Shown here one piece after another: positions 34,313 through 42,981 of a stretch of 64,000 nucleotides of DNA (positions are counted from its first letter, which is position 1; each line of letters opens with the position of its first letter). The notes under the pieces were generated by a model that saw nothing but the letters and a program-made list of their open reading frames with translations, had not been told where the DNA came from and did no database searches. Position numbers and translations under genes: made by a program. The DNA is from Paraburkholderia bannensis (GTDB lineage: Bacteria > Pseudomonadota > Gammaproteobacteria > Burkholderiales > Burkholderiaceae), in the NCBI RefSeq assembly GCF_014200455.1, contig NZ_JACHBW010000020.1, positions 87,850 to 151,849 of the forward strand. Reading direction: 5' to 3'.

Positions 34313-35608
34313 ATGTCTACTGCCATCAACGCCGTACCGGGCGAATCGAAAGGCCGCACGGTTTTCCGCGCGGTCAGCGGCAATTTCCTCGAAATGTACG
34401 ACTTCATGGTGTACGGCTATTACGCCGCCGCCATCGGCGCCGCGTACTTTCCGGCCGGCAACGAGTTCGTCTCGCTGATGCTGGCGTTCTCCGTGTTCGG
34501 CGCGGGCTTCCTGATGCGCCCGCTCGGCGCGATCGTGCTGGGCGCCTACATGGACCGCCACGGCCGCCGCAAGGGCCTCATCATGTCGCTCACGCTGATG
34601 GCGATCGGGACGATGTGCGTGGCCTTCGTGCCCGGCTATACCACCATCGGTCTGCTGGCTCCGGCGCTGGTGCTGGTTGGCCGCCTGCTGCAGGGTTTCT
34701 CGGCGGGCGCTGAACTGGGCGGCGTCTCGGTCTATCTCGCCGAAATCGCCACCAAGGGCAACCGCGGCTTCTTCTGCGCGTGGCAGTCGGCCAGCCAGCA
34801 GGTGGCGGTGGTGTTCGCCGCGGCGCTGGGCGTGCTGCTCAACAGCGCCGTGCCCGCCCAGCAAATGACCAGCTGGGGCTGGCGCGTGCCGTTCGTGATC
34901 GGCTGCCTGATCGTGCCCTTCCTCGTCTATATCCGCCGCACGCTGCGCGAAACCGACGAATTCCAGGCGCGCCGCCATCATCCGAGCCTGCGCGAAATCA
35001 CCCGCGCGATCGTCGCGAACTACGGCATCGTGCTCGCCGGCATGGGCCTCGTCATCATGACGACGACCTCGTTCTACCTGATCACGGCCTACACGCCCAC
35101 GTTCGGCAAGGTCGAACTGAAGCTGTCCTCGCTCGACGCGCTGCTGGTGACGGTCTGCGTGGGCGTGTCGAATTTCATCTGGCTGCCGATCGCGGGCGCC
35201 GTGTCCGACCGCGTCGGCCGTGCACCCGTGCTGATCGCCTGTACCACGCTGACCGTGTTCACGGCCTATCCGGCGATGCAGTGGCTGGTGGGCGCGCCCT
35301 CGTTCGCCACCCTGCTGGTGGTCGAGCTGTGGCTTTCGACGCTCTATGCGTGGTACAACGGTGCGATGGTCGTCGCGCTGACCGAGCTGATGCCGGTGCA
35401 CGTGCGCACCACGGGCTTCTCCATGGCCTACAGCCTCGCAACCCTCGTGGGCGGTTTCACGCCGGCCATCTCGACGTGGCTGATCCACACGACCGGCGAC
35501 AAGGCCGCGCCTGGCGCCTGGATGAGCGTCGCCGCTGTGTGCGGCATGGTGGCGACCCTGTTCCTGTACCGCTCGAAAGTGGCGCGCGAACAGTACAAGA
35601 CGGCCTGA
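34313..35608 (+). CDS. MFS carboxylate transporter (citrate/tricarballylate-like)
   Basis: This 431-residue, 12-helix carrier belongs to the metabolite:H+ symporter branch. The first helix region reads FRAVSGNFLEMYDFMVYGYYA, and FLMRPLGAIVLGAYMDRHGRRKGL, the MFS loop 2-3 motif, is intact. The resemblance is to CitA and TcuC, proton symporters of citrate and tricarballylate. The ATG at 34313 follows AAAGGATG by 8 bases. Placement between a binding protein and a TctD/E-like system supports carboxylate uptake. Confidence 0.85.
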   Translation: MSTAINAVPGESKGRTVFRAVSGNFLEMYDFMVYGYYAAAIGAAYFPAGNEFVSLMLAFSVFGAGFLMRPLGAIVLGAYMDRHGRRKGLIMSLTLMAIGTMCVAFVPGYTTIGLLAPALVLVGRLLQGFSAGAELGGVSVYLAEIATKGNRGFFCAWQSASQQVAVVFAAALGVLLNSAVPAQQMTSWGWRVPFVIGCLIVPFLVYIRRTLRETDEFQARRHHPSLREITRAIVANYGIVLAGMGLVIMTTTSFYLITAYTPTFGKVELKLSSLDALLVTVCVGVSNFIWLPIAGAVSDRVGRAPVLIACTTLTVFTAYPAMQWLVGAPSFATLLVVELWLSTLYAWYNGAMVVALTELMPVHVRTTGFSMAYSLATLVGGFTPAISTWLIHTTGDKAAPGAWMSVAAVCGMVATLFLYRSKVAREQYKTA

Positions 35609-35634
35609 TCCGTTCCGCAAATCAGTAAATACGC

Positions 35635-36312
35635 ATGAGACTGCTGCTCGTCGAAGACAACGAACAACTCGCGCACTGGCTGGTGCGCACGCTTAGCGAC
35701 GACGGCTTCATGCTGGACCACGTCGGCGATGGCGAAGCCGCGGAAGACGCCCTGCGCGCTTCGACCTACGACGTGGTGCTGCTCGATCTGAACCTGCCGC
35801 GCATGTCCGGCAAGGCGCTGCTGCGCCGCATGCGTGGCCGTGGCGACGCCACGCCCGTGCTGATCCTCACGGCCACGGGCGCGATCGACGAAAAAGTGGT
35901 GTGCCTGGGCGCCGGCGCGGACGACTACATCGTCAAGCCCTTCGACGCGCGCGAGCTGGTAGCCCGCGTCAAGGTGCTGGCGCGCCGCCAGGCGCCCTCG
36001 CGCTCGAATCGCCTGCGCTGCGGCAACCTGCTCTACGACATGGACAGCCGCCGCTTCTATGTCGAGGAAGATGCACTCACGCTCACGCCGCGCGAACATG
36101 CCGTGCTGGAAACGCTGATCCTGCGCGCGAAAAAGACCGTCTCGAAGGCCACACTCGCCGAATCCGTCTCCGACGCCGATGCGCCCACCAGCGAAGACGC
36201 CATCGAAATCTACGTCTCGCGCCTGCGCAAGAAGCTCGAAAAGAGCACGGCGACCATCATCACGCTGCGCGGCCTCGGCTATCTGCTCGAAGATGCCGAA
36301 GCGGACGAATAA
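35635..36312 (+). CDS. OmpR-family response regulator (TctD-like)
   Basis: This 225-residue protein has a receiver domain (1-115) with Asp51 as phospho-acceptor (VVLLDLNLPRMSG) and the conserved Lys in DDYIVKPFD. A winged-helix DNA-binding domain follows, with LTPREHAVLETLILRAKKTVSKA and EIYVSRLRKKLEKS. It starts 26 bases behind the MFS gene and is followed by its sensor kinase, so MFS, regulator and kinase probably form one transcript. It resembles TctD, which controls tricarboxylate uptake. Confidence 0.92.
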   Translation: MRLLLVEDNEQLAHWLVRTLSDDGFMLDHVGDGEAAEDALRASTYDVVLLDLNLPRMSGKALLRRMRGRGDATPVLILTATGAIDEKVVCLGAGADDYIVKPFDARELVARVKVLARRQAPSRSNRLRCGNLLYDMDSRRFYVEEDALTLTPREHAVLETLILRAKKTVSKATLAESVSDADAPTSEDAIEIYVSRLRKKLEKSTATIITLRGLGYLLEDAEADE

Positions 36313-36373
36313 GCCTCTCTCATTGCCTGGCGGCGAGGCCCGCGCATGAGGTCCGCCGCATGAGGCCAGCCAC

Positions 36374-37750
36374 ATGAGGCCCACCAATAGCCTGCGCGTG
36401 CGCCTGCTGCTCTGGCTCGTGCTGCCGATGACGCTGTTCATCGCGGCGGCCGGGCTGATTACGCGCGGCAACGCCTGGCGCACGGCCAACCTCCTGCAGG
36501 ACGACGCGCTGCTCTCTGCGGCGCGCGTCATGGCGGGCGACATCGGCTGGGAAGGCAATGCGCTGAGCGCCTCGATCTCGCCAAGCGCCATCGAGATCCT
36601 GCGCACGCCGCATCGCGATCAGGTGTTCTTCCGCGTGCAGGAAATCGGCGGACCGATTATCGCGGGCACTTCGGATTTTCCGCAGCATGTGCCCGAGACT
36701 TCGCCGCAGTGGTACGACGCCGAAGTCAACGGCACGCCGATCCGCGCGGTCTCGCTGATCCGTCCGATGTACGACGCGGGCGCGACGCGCCGCGTGATCG
36801 TGTCGGTCGGGCGCACGCTGGAGGAACGCGACGCCATGGCGGGTGCGCTCTGGCGGCCGCAGATGTTCTATTTCGCGGGGATCGTTACGGCGGCCGTGAT
36901 CCTCGTATGCGTCGGGCTGACGCTCGAATTGCGTCCGCTCACGCGTCTCGCGCGCGGGCTGCCGCAGCGCGTGCGCAATTCGCCGAGCATGGCGTCGGTG
37001 CGCATCGACGTCGAGCCGCTACGCACCGAACTGCGGCCCATTGTCAGCGCCTTCAATGCCTGTCTTGATCTGATCGAGCGACAGACCGCCATGCAGCGCC
37101 GCTTTATCGCCGATGCCGCGCATCAGTTGCGCACGCCGCTCACGCTGCTGGGCACGCAGTTGCAATACGCGCGCCGCCAGCAAGACCCCGAACGCCTGCA
37201 CGAAACGCTCACGGCGATGCATCAGAGCAATCGCTCGCTGGTGGGGCTCACCAATCAGCTGCTCACGCTCGCGCAGGCCGAATCGGCGGATTACACGCAA
37301 TTCGAAGGCGTGAGCGTGGATATGCGCGCGGTTGCGACCGGCGTGATCGAGCAGCTTGCGCTGCTGGCGCAACGCCGCCGCGTGGAACTGGTCGCCACGC
37401 TCGCACCGCACGCCGAGGTGATCGGCAACGAGCAACTGCTTTCGGTGCTGGTGTTCAATCTCGTCGATAACGCGATCCGCTATTCGCCCGAAGGCGGCAC
37501 GGTGGCGGTAACGCTCACGGCGGGCGAGCAGCCGCCCGTGCTCAGCGTGAGCGATGAAGGCGCGGGCATCGCCGACGCACTGCGCGACAAGGTGTTCGAG
37601 CCGTTCTTCCGCGCCTCGACCTTACCCGGCAGCGGCCTGGGCCTCGCGATCGTGCGGGAAATCGCCCGCGCGCACGGCGCCGAAGTCAGGCTCGAACGCG
37701 GGCCGCAAGATCGCGGCACCGTCGCCGTGGTGGAGTTCGCGGCGCGCTGA
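36374..37750 (+). CDS. Sensor histidine kinase (TctE-like)
   Basis: The kinase has 458 residues with one transmembrane helix at about 10-30, a periplasmic sensor (about 31-160) and a second helix (MFYFAGIVTAAVILVCVGLTL). HisKA follows with His250 in ADAAHQLRTPLTLL, then an ATPase domain with NLVDNAIRYSPEGG, SDEGAGIAD and GSGLGLAIVREIARAHG. GAGG stands 8 bases before the ATG; the 60 bases before it contain three near-copies of ATGAGGCCAGCC. It is partner to the response regulator just upstream. Confidence 0.93.
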   Translation: MRPTNSLRVRLLLWLVLPMTLFIAAAGLITRGNAWRTANLLQDDALLSAARVMAGDIGWEGNALSASISPSAIEILRTPHRDQVFFRVQEIGGPIIAGTSDFPQHVPETSPQWYDAEVNGTPIRAVSLIRPMYDAGATRRVIVSVGRTLEERDAMAGALWRPQMFYFAGIVTAAVILVCVGLTLELRPLTRLARGLPQRVRNSPSMASVRIDVEPLRTELRPIVSAFNACLDLIERQTAMQRRFIADAAHQLRTPLTLLGTQLQYARRQQDPERLHETLTAMHQSNRSLVGLTNQLLTLAQAESADYTQFEGVSVDMRAVATGVIEQLALLAQRRRVELVATLAPHAEVIGNEQLLSVLVFNLVDNAIRYSPEGGTVAVTLTAGEQPPVLSVSDEGAGIADALRDKVFEPFFRASTLPGSGLGLAIVREIARAHGAEVRLERGPQDRGTVAVVEFAAR

Positions 37751-37887
37751 GGGCTGCGGCTTTCAGCTCTCGCTTTCCCCTTCTTTTCCTCTGCCTTTCC
37801 GCCGCTTACCAACGCCCCCAGGACGCGTGCGGACGGCATACGATGGCGCCAGATTTTTCGCGTTCCCATCCTTGCCAGAGGCTTCTC

Positions 37888-38529
37888 ATGACTATCAGCG
37901 TGGCCGCCGGTTCGAACGGCGACTCCACTTCGTTCTACGCACACTGGACGTCGAAGCAGAATCCCGACGATACGGCGTCGTCAGGCGACACGCTGACGGC
38001 ATCCGGTGACGGTTCGTCGGGTCTCGACAGCCATTCCAGCGCCGATCCGCTCGCCCAGGCCGTTGCCGACGCCTTGAATTCGCTCGGCACCGATAGCGAC
38101 AGCGATGACGGCGCGTACAACGATTTCGGCGACCTCACGGACAACAACGCCACCGCTGCCGACAAGCTCGCCGCGCTCCAGCAGTTTCTCGGCTCGCTGT
38201 TTCAGGCTGCCGCGCAGCAAAGCGGCACGGCAAGCGGCAGCGACGTCACGTATAGCGGCGATCTGGCCTCGGCAGTCTCGGGGCTCGCGCAAGCGGCGGC
38301 TTCATCGGACAGCGCGAACGGCACAAGCGGCGCAAGCAGCGCAAGCGGCGCAAATAGCGATCTCGCCGCCAGCTACGAGAATCTGCTCGATACGCTGGGT
38401 GTGAATCCGGACGACCCGCTCGAAGATCCCGCGATGGATCTCCAGCAATTTCTCGCGACGCTCGCGAGCAATCTGCAGGCGCAAGGCGCCTCGTCAGTGA
38501 GCGGTCTGTTTATCGACGTTTCCGCCTGA
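37888..38529 (+). CDS. Acidic Ser/Asp/Ala-rich hypothetical protein
   Basis: This protein of 213 residues has no signal peptide. GAGG lies 6 bases before the ATG. The composition is dominated by Ser, Asp, Ala, Gly and Gln, including an Asp/Ser run (GTDSDSDDGAYNDFGDLTDNN) and a GTSGASSASGAN linker. Two amphipathic stretches, TAADKLAALQQFLGSLFQAAAQQ and DLQQFLATLASNLQAQG, repeat a LQQFL motif. It lacks Cys. I do not recognise a family; a secreted effector-like or scaffold-type protein is possible. A strong terminator follows. Confidence 0.65.
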   Translation: MTISVAAGSNGDSTSFYAHWTSKQNPDDTASSGDTLTASGDGSSGLDSHSSADPLAQAVADALNSLGTDSDSDDGAYNDFGDLTDNNATAADKLAALQQFLGSLFQAAAQQSGTASGSDVTYSGDLASAVSGLAQAAASSDSANGTSGASSASGANSDLAASYENLLDTLGVNPDDPLEDPAMDLQQFLATLASNLQAQGASSVSGLFIDVSA

Positions 38530-38605
38530 CTGGCGGCCTGCGTCTGAATGGACTCGGGCCGCTGCGGTTCACGCAGAGGCCTTACGATGTCTCGGTGGTA
38601 CCTGT

Positions 38606-38638
38606 CGCGCCGGGCGGTTTCGCCGGCGCGCTTTTTTT
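38606..38638 (+). terminator. Rho-independent terminator
   Basis: An 8-bp GC stem (38606-38613 with 38623-38630) is followed by C and seven T residues. It ends the transcript of the acidic protein gene and lies just before the convergent regulator gene. Confidence 0.88.
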
Positions 38639-38661
38639 GGCACCACGCTTGCGGCGTGCAT

Positions 38662-39399
38662 CTAAGCCGATATATCCGCCAGCGCCTGCGGCACCTGCGC
38701 CGGATCGGGCACGAACACATAGCCCTTGCCGCGCACCGTATGGATATAGCGCGGCGCAGTCGGGTCTTCTTCGATCACGCGACGCAGCCGCCAGATCGGC
38801 ACATCCAGACTGCGTTCGCGGAATTCGCGCGCGTCGCGATGCACGATGTCGTGTATCAGCGTGCGCGTGAGCACCTTGTAGGGATGCGTGGCAAAGATCT
38901 TGAGCAGGGCGAATTCGCTTTCGCGCAGCGGAATCAAGCGCTGCTCGCGCAAGAGCGTGCGCATCGTGAAGTCGAGTTCGAACGGGCCGAACTGATAGCG
39001 CGTGCGCACTTCCGGCGCGCTCGCCGTGGACGGTCCGCGCCGACGCAGGATGTTCTGGATACGGACCAGCAATTCCTGCGGATCGAAGGGCTTGGGCAGA
39101 TAGTCGTCCGCGCCCAGCGTGAGGCCGCGAATGCGGTCGGTCACGCTGCCGCGCGCGCTCACGAAGATCACGGGAATATCGTCGCCGGTCGCGCGCAGGG
39201 CGGCAATGGCTTCGAGACCGTCGGTCAGCGGCATCATAATGTCCAGCACGACGATCGAGGGCCGTTCGCGTTCGAGGCGGCGCAGCAGATGCTTGCCGTC
39301 GTGCAGGACCGCCGTATCGAATTGGTGCGAGCGCAGGAAACGGCTCAGCAGATCGCGCACGACGGGATCGTCGTCGACGATAAGGACACAGGGCTTCAT
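38662..39399 (-). CDS. OmpR-family response regulator, orphan
   Basis: This 245-residue protein has a receiver domain with Asp53 (IVVLDIMMPLTDG), the acidic pocket VDDDP and Lys in DDYLPKPFD, so it is a normal phospho-receiver. A winged helix with LRESEFALLKIFATHPYKVLTR and RYIHTVRGKGYVFV follows. No histidine kinase is encoded next to it on this strand; the neighbours are a small membrane peptide and an MFS carrier. Target genes are unknown. Confidence 0.92.
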   Translation of the reverse strand: MKPCVLIVDDDPVVRDLLSRFLRSHQFDTAVLHDGKHLLRRLERERPSIVVLDIMMPLTDGLEAIAALRATGDDIPVIFVSARGSVTDRIRGLTLGADDYLPKPFDPQELLVRIQNILRRRGPSTASAPEVRTRYQFGPFELDFTMRTLLREQRLIPLRESEFALLKIFATHPYKVLTRTLIHDIVHRDAREFRERSLDVPIWRLRRVIEEDPTAPRYIHTVRGKGYVFVPDPAQVPQALADISA

Positions 39400-39495
39400 G
39401 CGCGAATTCTATAGCAGCGTCCGTGCCCGCAAGAGGCCTGCTCCCTTACCCATCCTTTCCCTGCACGCACGACTTTGTTGCGCAAGCGACAATGT

Positions 39496-39624
39496 TCAGC
39501 CGCAAAACGTCAGGCCCGACAACACTGCAAGCAGTGCGGGCGGGGAGAGCCAGCCCGCAAATGCCACGATGCTCGACACGATCAGTAATACGGCAACTGT
39601 CGCCGCGATCCAGGCGGCTCTCAT
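39496..39624 (-). CDS. 42-residue membrane peptide coupled to an MFS carrier
   Basis: The frame encodes one long hydrophobic segment (RAAWIAATVAVLLIVSSIVAF) and a second one (LSPPALLAVLSGLTFCG). Its ATG overlaps the TGA of the MFS gene as ATGA (39624-39621), so the ribosome can pass straight from one to the other. Peptides of this size and place are known next to some OFA-type MFS carriers and named small subunits; whether this one is related needs a search. It is too small for ordinary gene callers. Confidence 0.55.
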   Translation of the reverse strand: MRAAWIAATVAVLLIVSSIVAFAGWLSPPALLAVLSGLTFCG

Positions 39625-40928
39625 GCTGGCTCTACCAGGCCACGATTGACGCGCACGACGCGACGGTCGTCTATCGGCAGATGCAGCAGCCCGGACAGCA
39701 CGCCCAGCCAGATCGACCCGTACCACAGCCATGTATAGGAATGCGTAGCATCGAACACCACGCTGCCGAGCCACACGCCGAAGAAGCTGCCCAGCTGATG
39801 CCCGAAGAACACGAAGCCAAACAGCGTGGCGATATACCGAACGCCGAATACCTGCGCGACGATGCCGTTGGTGAGCGGCACGGTGCCCAGCCACGTGAGC
39901 CCCATCACGAAGGCAAACGCGTGGAGGCTAGCGGGCGAGAGCGGCAACGCGATGAACAGCGCCATCGCGGCGGTGCGAACGAAATAAATGCCCGAGAGCA
40001 GATATTTGCGTCGCAGGAAGCCGCCCGCGTAGCCGCACAGGAATATGCCAGCCGTGTTGGCCAGCGCGATGATCGCCAGCGCCATGCTCGCCTCGCGCGC
40101 GCTCATGCCGCGGTCGAGCAGATACGCGGGCAGATGCGCGCCGATAAACGCCAGTTGGAAACCGCACGCGAAAAAGCCCAGGTTGAGCAGCCAGAAACCG
40201 CGCTGCGCGAGCGCTTCCATGACGGCCGCGCGGATCGTGTCGCCCGCATGAGGCTGGGCAGCGTTGGCCTCAGGCTGGTCGCGCAGGCAGACCGCGAGCG
40301 GCGCGCTCACCAGCATCACCACCGCCAGCACGCCGATGGCCGAGGCCCATCCCAGCGAGCCGATCATCGCTTGCGCCGCCGGCACCATCCAGAACTGGCC
40401 CAGCCCGCCGATGGTGCCCGCCACGCCCAGCGCCCAGCCGCGCTTGTCGGCGGGAAACAGACGCGAGAGCGCGCCATAGACCGCGCCGAACGCCGTCCCC
40501 GAAAGCGCAATGCCGATCACCACGCCCACGCCAAAGGTATACACACCCGTCGATGCCGCGTGCGCCATCACCGCGAGGCCAAGCGCATAGAGCAGCGCGC
40601 CCGTGAAGATCACGCGCGCCGACCCGAAGCGATCGGCGATCATGCCTGTGAGCGGTTGGGCGAAACCCCACAGCAGGTTCTGCAAGGCGAGCGCCAAGCC
40701 GAAGGTTTCACGCGGCCAGCCCCGGTCGAGCGTCACCGGCAGCAGAAACAAGCCCTGCACGTTACGCACGCCGAGCGACGCGCCCATCACGACGCCACCC
40801 GCCACCACCAGCAGCCAGCGCTGCCGCCATACGTCTTCCGGTCCCCTCACCGCTGTCTCCTCGATGTCCTCGATGCCTGGCGCAACGCGCGATCGCCCTG
40901 CTCGCAGTAGAGCGCGCGCGAGGGACAT
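39621..40928 (-). CDS. MFS transporter (oxalate/formate antiporter-like)
   Basis: This 435-residue carrier has 12 helices. GVRNVQGLFLLPVTLDRGWPRETFGLALALQNLLWGFAQPLTGMIADRFG at the N-terminal half and LGTVPLTNGIVAQVFGVRYIATLFGFVFFGHQLGSFFGVWLG in the C-terminal half match the OFA/monocarboxylate branch of MFS. Its stop overlaps the start of the 42-residue membrane peptide. The N-terminal 35 residues (ahead of the first helix) are longer than usual, so a later start is possible. Substrate unknown, probably an organic acid. Confidence 0.88.
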   Translation of the reverse strand: MSLARALLRAGRSRVAPGIEDIEETAVRGPEDVWRQRWLLVVAGGVVMGASLGVRNVQGLFLLPVTLDRGWPRETFGLALALQNLLWGFAQPLTGMIADRFGSARVIFTGALLYALGLAVMAHAASTGVYTFGVGVVIGIALSGTAFGAVYGALSRLFPADKRGWALGVAGTIGGLGQFWMVPAAQAMIGSLGWASAIGVLAVVMLVSAPLAVCLRDQPEANAAQPHAGDTIRAAVMEALAQRGFWLLNLGFFACGFQLAFIGAHLPAYLLDRGMSAREASMALAIIALANTAGIFLCGYAGGFLRRKYLLSGIYFVRTAAMALFIALPLSPASLHAFAFVMGLTWLGTVPLTNGIVAQVFGVRYIATLFGFVFFGHQLGSFFGVWLGSVVFDATHSYTWLWYGSIWLGVLSGLLHLPIDDRRVVRVNRGLVEPA

Positions 40929-40990
40929 GGCTCAAGTGAGTTTTTGGCGGGCTTCGCATGCGCGTTATGCATGCGAAAGGCGGATCTGCG

Positions 40991-41902
40991 TCAGCCCTTG
41001 TGCGTCTCGCCCATGATCCAGTCGACGACGGCGCTGACATCGGCGCGTGGCGAAGCGTCCGCCTGAAGAAGCCAGTACGCGTAGCCGGTCGGCGGGCCCG
41101 GCTCGCCAATCGCCACGAGCCGCCCGTCCGTCAGCATCGGCCCGACCAGCGCGAGACGGCCGAGTGCGATGCCGCGACCCGCGAGCGCCGCCTGGATCAC
41201 CTGGTCGTAGCGATTGAAGCGCAGCACGCCGCGCGCGGGCTGGCCTTCGAGCCCGAGCGCGCCCAGATGGTCGGGCCAGCGCAGCATGGGACGGCGCGGG
41301 CCGTCGAATTCGAGCAGCACGTGGCGCGCGAGCGTGGCAGCGTCGAGCGTCGCCACACCCAGCGACGGATGCGCCACCGGCATGACGTATTCCTCGTAGA
41401 GCCGATGCGCCGTGGCGAACGCGCCGGGCGAGGCGTTCGCGTTCGCGCTCGCGTAGCGCAGGGCGAGATCGATACCCCCGGCGCGCAGGTCGAGCACCTT
41501 GTCGGTGGCGGCCACGCGCAGATCGATTTCCGGATGGCGGTCCTGCAACGCGCCCAGACGCGGCAACAGCCACAGCCCCGCCACGCCCAGACTCGCGGTG
41601 ATCGTCACGGGCTGGCGCACGCGCGGCTGCATGAGCGTATCGACAACGTCCTGCAGTTGCGCGACCGCACCCTCGGCGGCGCGAAACAGGCGCTCGCCTT
41701 CGGGCGTGAACGTGATCGAGCGGTAACCGCGATTGAGCAGACGCACGCCCAGTTGCGTTTCCAGCGCATTGACCTGGCGGCTCACGGCGGACTGCGTGAG
41801 GCACAGATCCTCGGCGGCGAGCGTGATGCTCATGCGCCGCCCCACCGCGACAAAGCCACGAATGAAATCGAGCGACGGCAGCTTGACGAGCGGAATTGAC
41901 AT
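40991..41902 (-). CDS. LysR-family regulator (GcvA-like)
   Basis: This 303-residue protein opens PLVKLPSLDFIRGFVAVGRRMSITLAAEDLCLTQSAVSRQVNALE, a helix-turn-helix of the GcvA group. The usual LysR substrate-binding domain follows. GcvA-type members often regulate beta-lactamase or nearby metabolic genes. Here the downstream minus-strand neighbour is the MFS carrier and the divergent neighbour a hydrolase, either of which may be the target. Confidence 0.9.
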   Translation of the reverse strand: MSIPLVKLPSLDFIRGFVAVGRRMSITLAAEDLCLTQSAVSRQVNALETQLGVRLLNRGYRSITFTPEGERLFRAAEGAVAQLQDVVDTLMQPRVRQPVTITASLGVAGLWLLPRLGALQDRHPEIDLRVAATDKVLDLRAGGIDLALRYASANANASPGAFATAHRLYEEYVMPVAHPSLGVATLDAATLARHVLLEFDGPRRPMLRWPDHLGALGLEGQPARGVLRFNRYDQVIQAALAGRGIALGRLALVGPMLTDGRLVAIGEPGPPTGYAYWLLQADASPRADVSAVVDWIMGETHKG

Positions 41903-41964
41903 GCGTGCACCTCATGCGAGCGATGCACGAAGATTGATTGAGCGCGGCGCACGGGTCAAGTTCA

Positions 41965-42981
41965 ATGGCGGCTATGAACGACAATCCCCAACCCGAACCG
42001 CTCACGCTGCACGCCGCCGATGGCTATCCGCTCGGCGGTTTCGTGTGGCGACATCGCACGCGCAGCATCGATGGCGAACCGCGCGCGCTCGCCATCGTCA
42101 ATGCCGCGACTTCGGTGCGCTGCCGCTACTACTTTCGCTTCGCGGCGTGGCTGCATCGGCATGGCTGGGATGTGCTGGTGTACGACTATCGCGGTATCGG
42201 CGAATCCAGGCCCGCGCGGCTGGTGCAACTTGACGCAAGCTGGCTCGACTGGGGCGAGCGCGATTTCGAAGCCGTGCTGCATTACGCGCGCGAGGCGTTT
42301 CCCGGCCAGCCAGTCGATGTGGTGGCGCATAGCATCGGCGGCCTTGTAACGGGGCTTGCGCCGTCAGCCGCGACGATCCGGCGGGTGTTCACGGTCGGCG
42401 CCCAGTACGCGCACTGGCGAGATTACGCGCCGCGCACCCGCCTGCCGATGCTGCTCAAATGGCACGTTGCCATGCCCTTGCTGACACAGCTGTGCGGCTA
42501 CTTTCCGGCCGCGCGGCTGGGCTGGATGGAGGATACGCCGCGCGGCGTCGCGCTTTCATGGAGCCGCAGCCGCGCGCGCTTCGAGGACACCTATGTGCGT
42601 GCGCCCATCGCCCGTTCGCCCGAGGCACGCGCGGCGCTGGTGCAGCGCCTGGCTGCCTTCACCGCGCCGATCCTCGCCGTGAGCATCACCGACGATCCCT
42701 TCGGCACGATTGCCGCCATCGAACGGCTACTCAGCTATTTCACGCATGCGCCGCACACGCATCTGCGTATCGCGCCCGAGCAGATCGGCGTAAAAGCGAT
42801 TGGGCATTTCGCGTTCTTCCATAGCCGCTTCGAAACGCAACTCTGGCCGCTGGCGCTGCACTGGCTGCGCGCGGGCGCGGCCTCACCCGAATACGTCGCA
42901 CCCAGAAATAGATCGACCGTTCTTTTTAAGACGAATTCTGCTATCGTGCGTGGGCAGCGACCCACCGAGGAGCCTTCATGA
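41965..42981 (+). CDS. Predicted alpha/beta hydrolase (COG4757-like)
   Basis: This 338-residue cytosolic protein shows LTLHAADGYPLGGFVW, VNAATSVRCRYYFRFAAWLHRHGWDVLVYDYRGIGES and the nucleophile elbow VAHSIGG, all typical of COG4757-type hydrolases. The family has no settled function. Starts at 41938 (TTG), 41965 and 41974 are all in frame without a good ribosome site; 41965 is a compromise. The end overlaps the next hydrolase by 4 bases (ATGA), so they are coupled, though a promoter-like stretch for the second gene lies within the end of this one. Confidence 0.82.
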   Translation: MAAMNDNPQPEPLTLHAADGYPLGGFVWRHRTRSIDGEPRALAIVNAATSVRCRYYFRFAAWLHRHGWDVLVYDYRGIGESRPARLVQLDASWLDWGERDFEAVLHYAREAFPGQPVDVVAHSIGGLVTGLAPSAATIRRVFTVGAQYAHWRDYAPRTRLPMLLKWHVAMPLLTQLCGYFPAARLGWMEDTPRGVALSWSRSRARFEDTYVRAPIARSPEARAALVQRLAAFTAPILAVSITDDPFGTIAAIERLLSYFTHAPHTHLRIAPEQIGVKAIGHFAFFHSRFETQLWPLALHWLRAGAASPEYVAPRNRSTVLFKTNSAIVRGQRPTEEPS

